Source of the DNA: Pseudomonas mucoides
Lineage (GTDB): Bacteria > Pseudomonadota > Gammaproteobacteria > Pseudomonadales > Pseudomonadaceae
Assembly (NCBI RefSeq): GCF_015461845.1
Contig: NZ_JACOPW010000002.1
Span: forward strand, 992,001-1,056,000
Reading direction: 5' to 3'
DNA: 64,000 nucleotides
Position numbers and translations under genes: made by a program. Each line of letters begins with the position of its first letter. The first letter of the stretch is position 1. The notes below the pieces were generated by a model, which was not told where the DNA came from, made no database searches, and saw only the letters and a program-made list of their open reading frames with translations. This document shows positions 62,056-64,000 of this stretch, in pieces.

Positions 62056-63564
62056 TTAAGGCAACGTGATCCAGACGGCCTTTGTCTCGAGCAGGTAATC
62101 GAGCTGCTCGGCGCCCAGGTCCTTGCCGAAACCGGACTGTTTGTAGCCACCGAACGGCATCGACGGATCGAGGGTGCCGTGGGCGTTGACGTAGACCGAA
62201 CCGGCCTTCAACCGTGGGATCAGGCTGTGCACCTTGCCCAGGTCGTTGGAGTACAGCGCGGCGGCCAGGCCGTACACCGAGTCATTGGCCAGGGCCAGCG
62301 CCTCTTCCTCATCGTCGAACGGTGCGGTGACCAGCACCGGACCAAAAATCTCTTCCTGGACAATGCGCATGTCGTTGCGGCAATGGGCGAAGATGGTCGG
62401 CTCGACGAAGAAGCCTGGGCCATCGACGGGCTGGCCGCCGTAGACCAGTTCGGCGCCTTCCTGCTTGCCGGTTTCGATGTACTCGGTGACCCGCTGCTTT
62501 TGCAGGGCCGAGACCAGCGGGCCAATGAAACAGTCTGGATCCAGACCCGGTGCAATCTTCAGGGTGCGGGTGTAGGCGATCAGCTCACGCAAAAATTCGT
62601 CGTAGACACTGCGATGAATATAGGCGCGTGTACCGGCGTCGCACACCTGGCCCGAGTTGAAAAACACACCGTTGGCGACCGCTTGCGCCGCCGCAGGGAT
62701 GTCCGCATCGGCCAACACGATTACCGGTGATTTTCCTCCCAGTTCCAGGGTTAGTCGCTTCATTTCGTCCAGCGCCGCACGCCCGACGGTACGGCCGACC
62801 GGGGTCGAGCCGGTAAAGGTCAATTTATCGATGCCGGGGTGCGTGGCCATGGCCGCGCCGACCACGCTGCCGCGTCCCGAGACAATATTGATCACGCCGT
62901 CGGGAATCCCGGCTTCCTGCACCAGTTCGGCAAAACGCAGGGCTGACAGCGAGGTCAGTTCAGCGGGTTTGACCACCACGGTGCAACCGGTGGCCAGGGC
63001 GGCGCCGAGCTTCCAGGCCATGGTTTGCAGCGGGAAGTTCCACGGCACGATAGCGCCGACCACCCCCACCGCTTCCTTGCGCGTATACGCCAGATAGTTG
63101 CCCGGCAGCGAAGGCTCGACGGTGCGTCCGTGCAGCTTGGTCGCCCACCCGGCGAAATAACGCAAGGTATCGACGGTGCCCTGGATATCGACGTCCTTGG
63201 CAAACGCGACCGACTTGCCCATGTCGATCGATTCGATTTCCGCCAGTTCTGCCGCATTCTGCTCGATCAGGTCCGCCAGGCGTTGCATCAAACGCTCGCG
63301 TTCCACCGGTTTGGCCTGGCTCCAGGCGCCACCGTCGAACTGTGCGCGAGCGGCTTGCACGGCGCGGTCCAGATCCTCGGTGGTGCCCATCGGAATGCGT
63401 GTGATCAGGCCTTCGGTCGACGGATCGATGACGTCGGAGGTCTGTCCGTCGCTGGCCTCGACAAAGGCGCCACCGATGAACATTTTCTGCACCTTGCTGA
63501 GGAAGGTCTGGGTCGCTTCGCAGACACCGAATTTCTGCAGGTACTGCTTAACACTCGCGTCCAT
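62056..63564 (-). CDS. NAD-dependent aldehyde dehydrogenase (betaine/guanidinobutyraldehyde type)
   Basis: The 502-residue protein has the class 1/2 layout: IVPWNFPLQTMAWKLGAALA, FTGSTPVGRTVGRAAL, the general-base Glu in LTLELGGKSPVIV, nucleophile Cys in FNSGQVCDAGTRAYI, EEIFGPVLVTAPF and PFGGYKQSGFGKDLG. It resembles betaine-aldehyde and gamma-guanidinobutyraldehyde (KauB-like) dehydrogenases. It lies 28 bases downstream of the guanidinobutyrase/agmatinase gene, which fits oxidation of a 4-guanidino- or aminobutyraldehyde. Confidence 0.9.
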   Translation of the reverse strand: MDASVKQYLQKFGVCEATQTFLSKVQKMFIGGAFVEASDGQTSDVIDPSTEGLITRIPMGTTEDLDRAVQAARAQFDGGAWSQAKPVERERLMQRLADLIEQNAAELAEIESIDMGKSVAFAKDVDIQGTVDTLRYFAGWATKLHGRTVEPSLPGNYLAYTRKEAVGVVGAIVPWNFPLQTMAWKLGAALATGCTVVVKPAELTSLSALRFAELVQEAGIPDGVINIVSGRGSVVGAAMATHPGIDKLTFTGSTPVGRTVGRAALDEMKRLTLELGGKSPVIVLADADIPAAAQAVANGVFFNSGQVCDAGTRAYIHRSVYDEFLRELIAYTRTLKIAPGLDPDCFIGPLVSALQKQRVTEYIETGKQEGAELVYGGQPVDGPGFFVEPTIFAHCRNDMRIVQEEIFGPVLVTAPFDDEEEALALANDSVYGLAAALYSNDLGKVHSLIPRLKAGSVYVNAHGTLDPSMPFGGYKQSGFGKDLGAEQLDYLLETKAVWITLP

Positions 63565-63592
63565 TTTTCATGCCCTCTGTGCGGCGGTCAGT

Positions 63593-64000
63593 TCACGCCG
63601 ATTCGGTGGTGGTTGCGCTCACGGCGTGCTTCGCCTGAGCCCGTTCATGGAAGATGAAACCGATACTGTTAAGCAGCAGTTGCGCCGCCAGAATCGAGGT
63701 CATACCGCTCGGGTCATACACCGGTGCAACCTCCACCAGGTCCATGCCGACAATGTTGCCTTTGCTGCGCTTGGCCAGGGCCTGGATGATTTCCAGCACT
63801 TCGTAGTAGAGGAAACCGCCGTGGCTCGGGGTGCCGGTGCCGGGGGCGATGGACGGGTCGAAACCGTCGATGTCGATGGTGATGTAGTAGTTGATGTTCT
63901 GCGGGATCAGCGCCAGCACTCCTTCGACGCCGAGGCGGCGGACATCCCTCACCGAGAGGATTTTCGAACCGGCGGCGTGGGCCGCTTCGTAGTCATCGCG
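63593..64000 (-). CDS. agmatinase/guanidinobutyrase (ureohydrolase), N-terminus outside window
   Basis: The last 135 codons are visible. ITIDIDGFDPSIAPGTGTPS contains the manganese ligands of the arginase/agmatinase family, and GNIVGMDLVEVAPVYDPSGMTSILAAQ is the usual C-terminal motif. The frame enters from the right edge (YEAAHAAGSKILSVRDVRRLG). With the aldehyde dehydrogenase and permease downstream it most resembles the guanidinobutyrase (GbuA) type, releasing urea and 4-aminobutyrate, but agmatinase cannot be excluded. Confidence 0.9.
   Translation of the reverse strand, partial: RDDYEAAHAAGSKILSVRDVRRLGVEGVLALIPQNINYYITIDIDGFDPSIAPGTGTPSHGGFLYYEVLEIIQALAKRSKGNIVGMDLVEVAPVYDPSGMTSILAAQLLLNSIGFIFHERAQAKHAVSATTTESA

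Overview
The window looks like the chromosome of a fluorescent-group Pseudomonas. The evidence is high GC, many imperfect palindromes of the Pseudomonas REP type (core GAGCnnGCTCGCGA, usually in inverted pairs between genes), and gene families typical of that genus: two LysR-controlled catabolic loci, glcDEFG, an EmrAB-type pump, Ohr, an LsfA-type peroxiredoxin, MXKDX-repeat protein and a guanidinobutyrase locus. I see no phage, insertion sequence, CRISPR array, rRNA or tRNA.

Layout. 1-7.9 kb: acid-sugar type catabolic locus (GMC oxidoreductase cut by the left edge, enolase-superfamily dehydratase/cycloisomerase, MFS carrier, AldA-like dehydrogenase, LysR regulator, divergent porin). 8.1-13.7 kb: second LysR gene facing an operon of a formaldehyde-activating-enzyme (Fae) homologue, aldo/keto reductase, GabD-like dehydrogenase and MFS carrier. 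13.9-15.6 kb: b561-type cytochrome, MsrP/YedY-like molybdoenzyme and a methionine-rich MXKDX protein, resembling the known periplasmic hypochlorite-scavenging system. 15.8-25.6 kb: rRNA-methyltransferase-like gene, LuxR regulator divergent from a polyamine-binding protein, DmpA-type peptidase, cupin, HxlR regulator divergent from an isochorismatase/aldehyde dehydrogenase pair, and a divergent ppx/ppk2 polyphosphate pair with a PHO-box-like repeat facing each gene. 25.8-31.6 kb: EmrAB-like pump, cupin, SDR and a divergent CadC-like regulator with TolB-like and TPR regions. 32-39 kb: small stress genes (cytochrome c, GNAT, ohr), a structured small RNA candidate containing a 31-codon ORF, amidase, RidA, a deletion scar joining remnants of a carbonic anhydrase and a DyP peroxidase, and a deacylase divergent from a TetR/BetI-like gene across a palindromic operator. 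39.5-44.8 kb: amino-acid ABC transporter operon whose ATPase is fused to an aminotransferase. 45.4-47.2 kb: an alpha/beta-hydrolase fused to a caspase-fold peptidase, preceded by an AT-rich gene-free stretch. 47.3-51.5 kb: glycolate oxidase glcDEFG. 52-55.7 kb: UDP-uronate epimerase, polyprenyl-phosphate glycosyltransferase, LAB_N small membrane protein and GT39 transferase, probably an envelope sugar-decoration operon. 55.9-58.5 kb: VanX/L,D-transpeptidase fusion, GNAT, 1-Cys peroxiredoxin. 58.7-64 kb: choline-dehydrogenase-like GMC enzyme, NCS1 permease, aldehyde dehydrogenase and guanidinobutyrase/agmatinase (cut by the right edge).

The most unusual loci are the hydrolase-caspase fusion, the Met-rich protein/molybdoenzyme/cytochrome operon, the Fae operon in a genus not known for tetrahydromethanopterin, the aminotransferase-ABC ATPase fusion, and the small RNA candidate. 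Functions are read from sequence motifs and family knowledge; no database search was possible.
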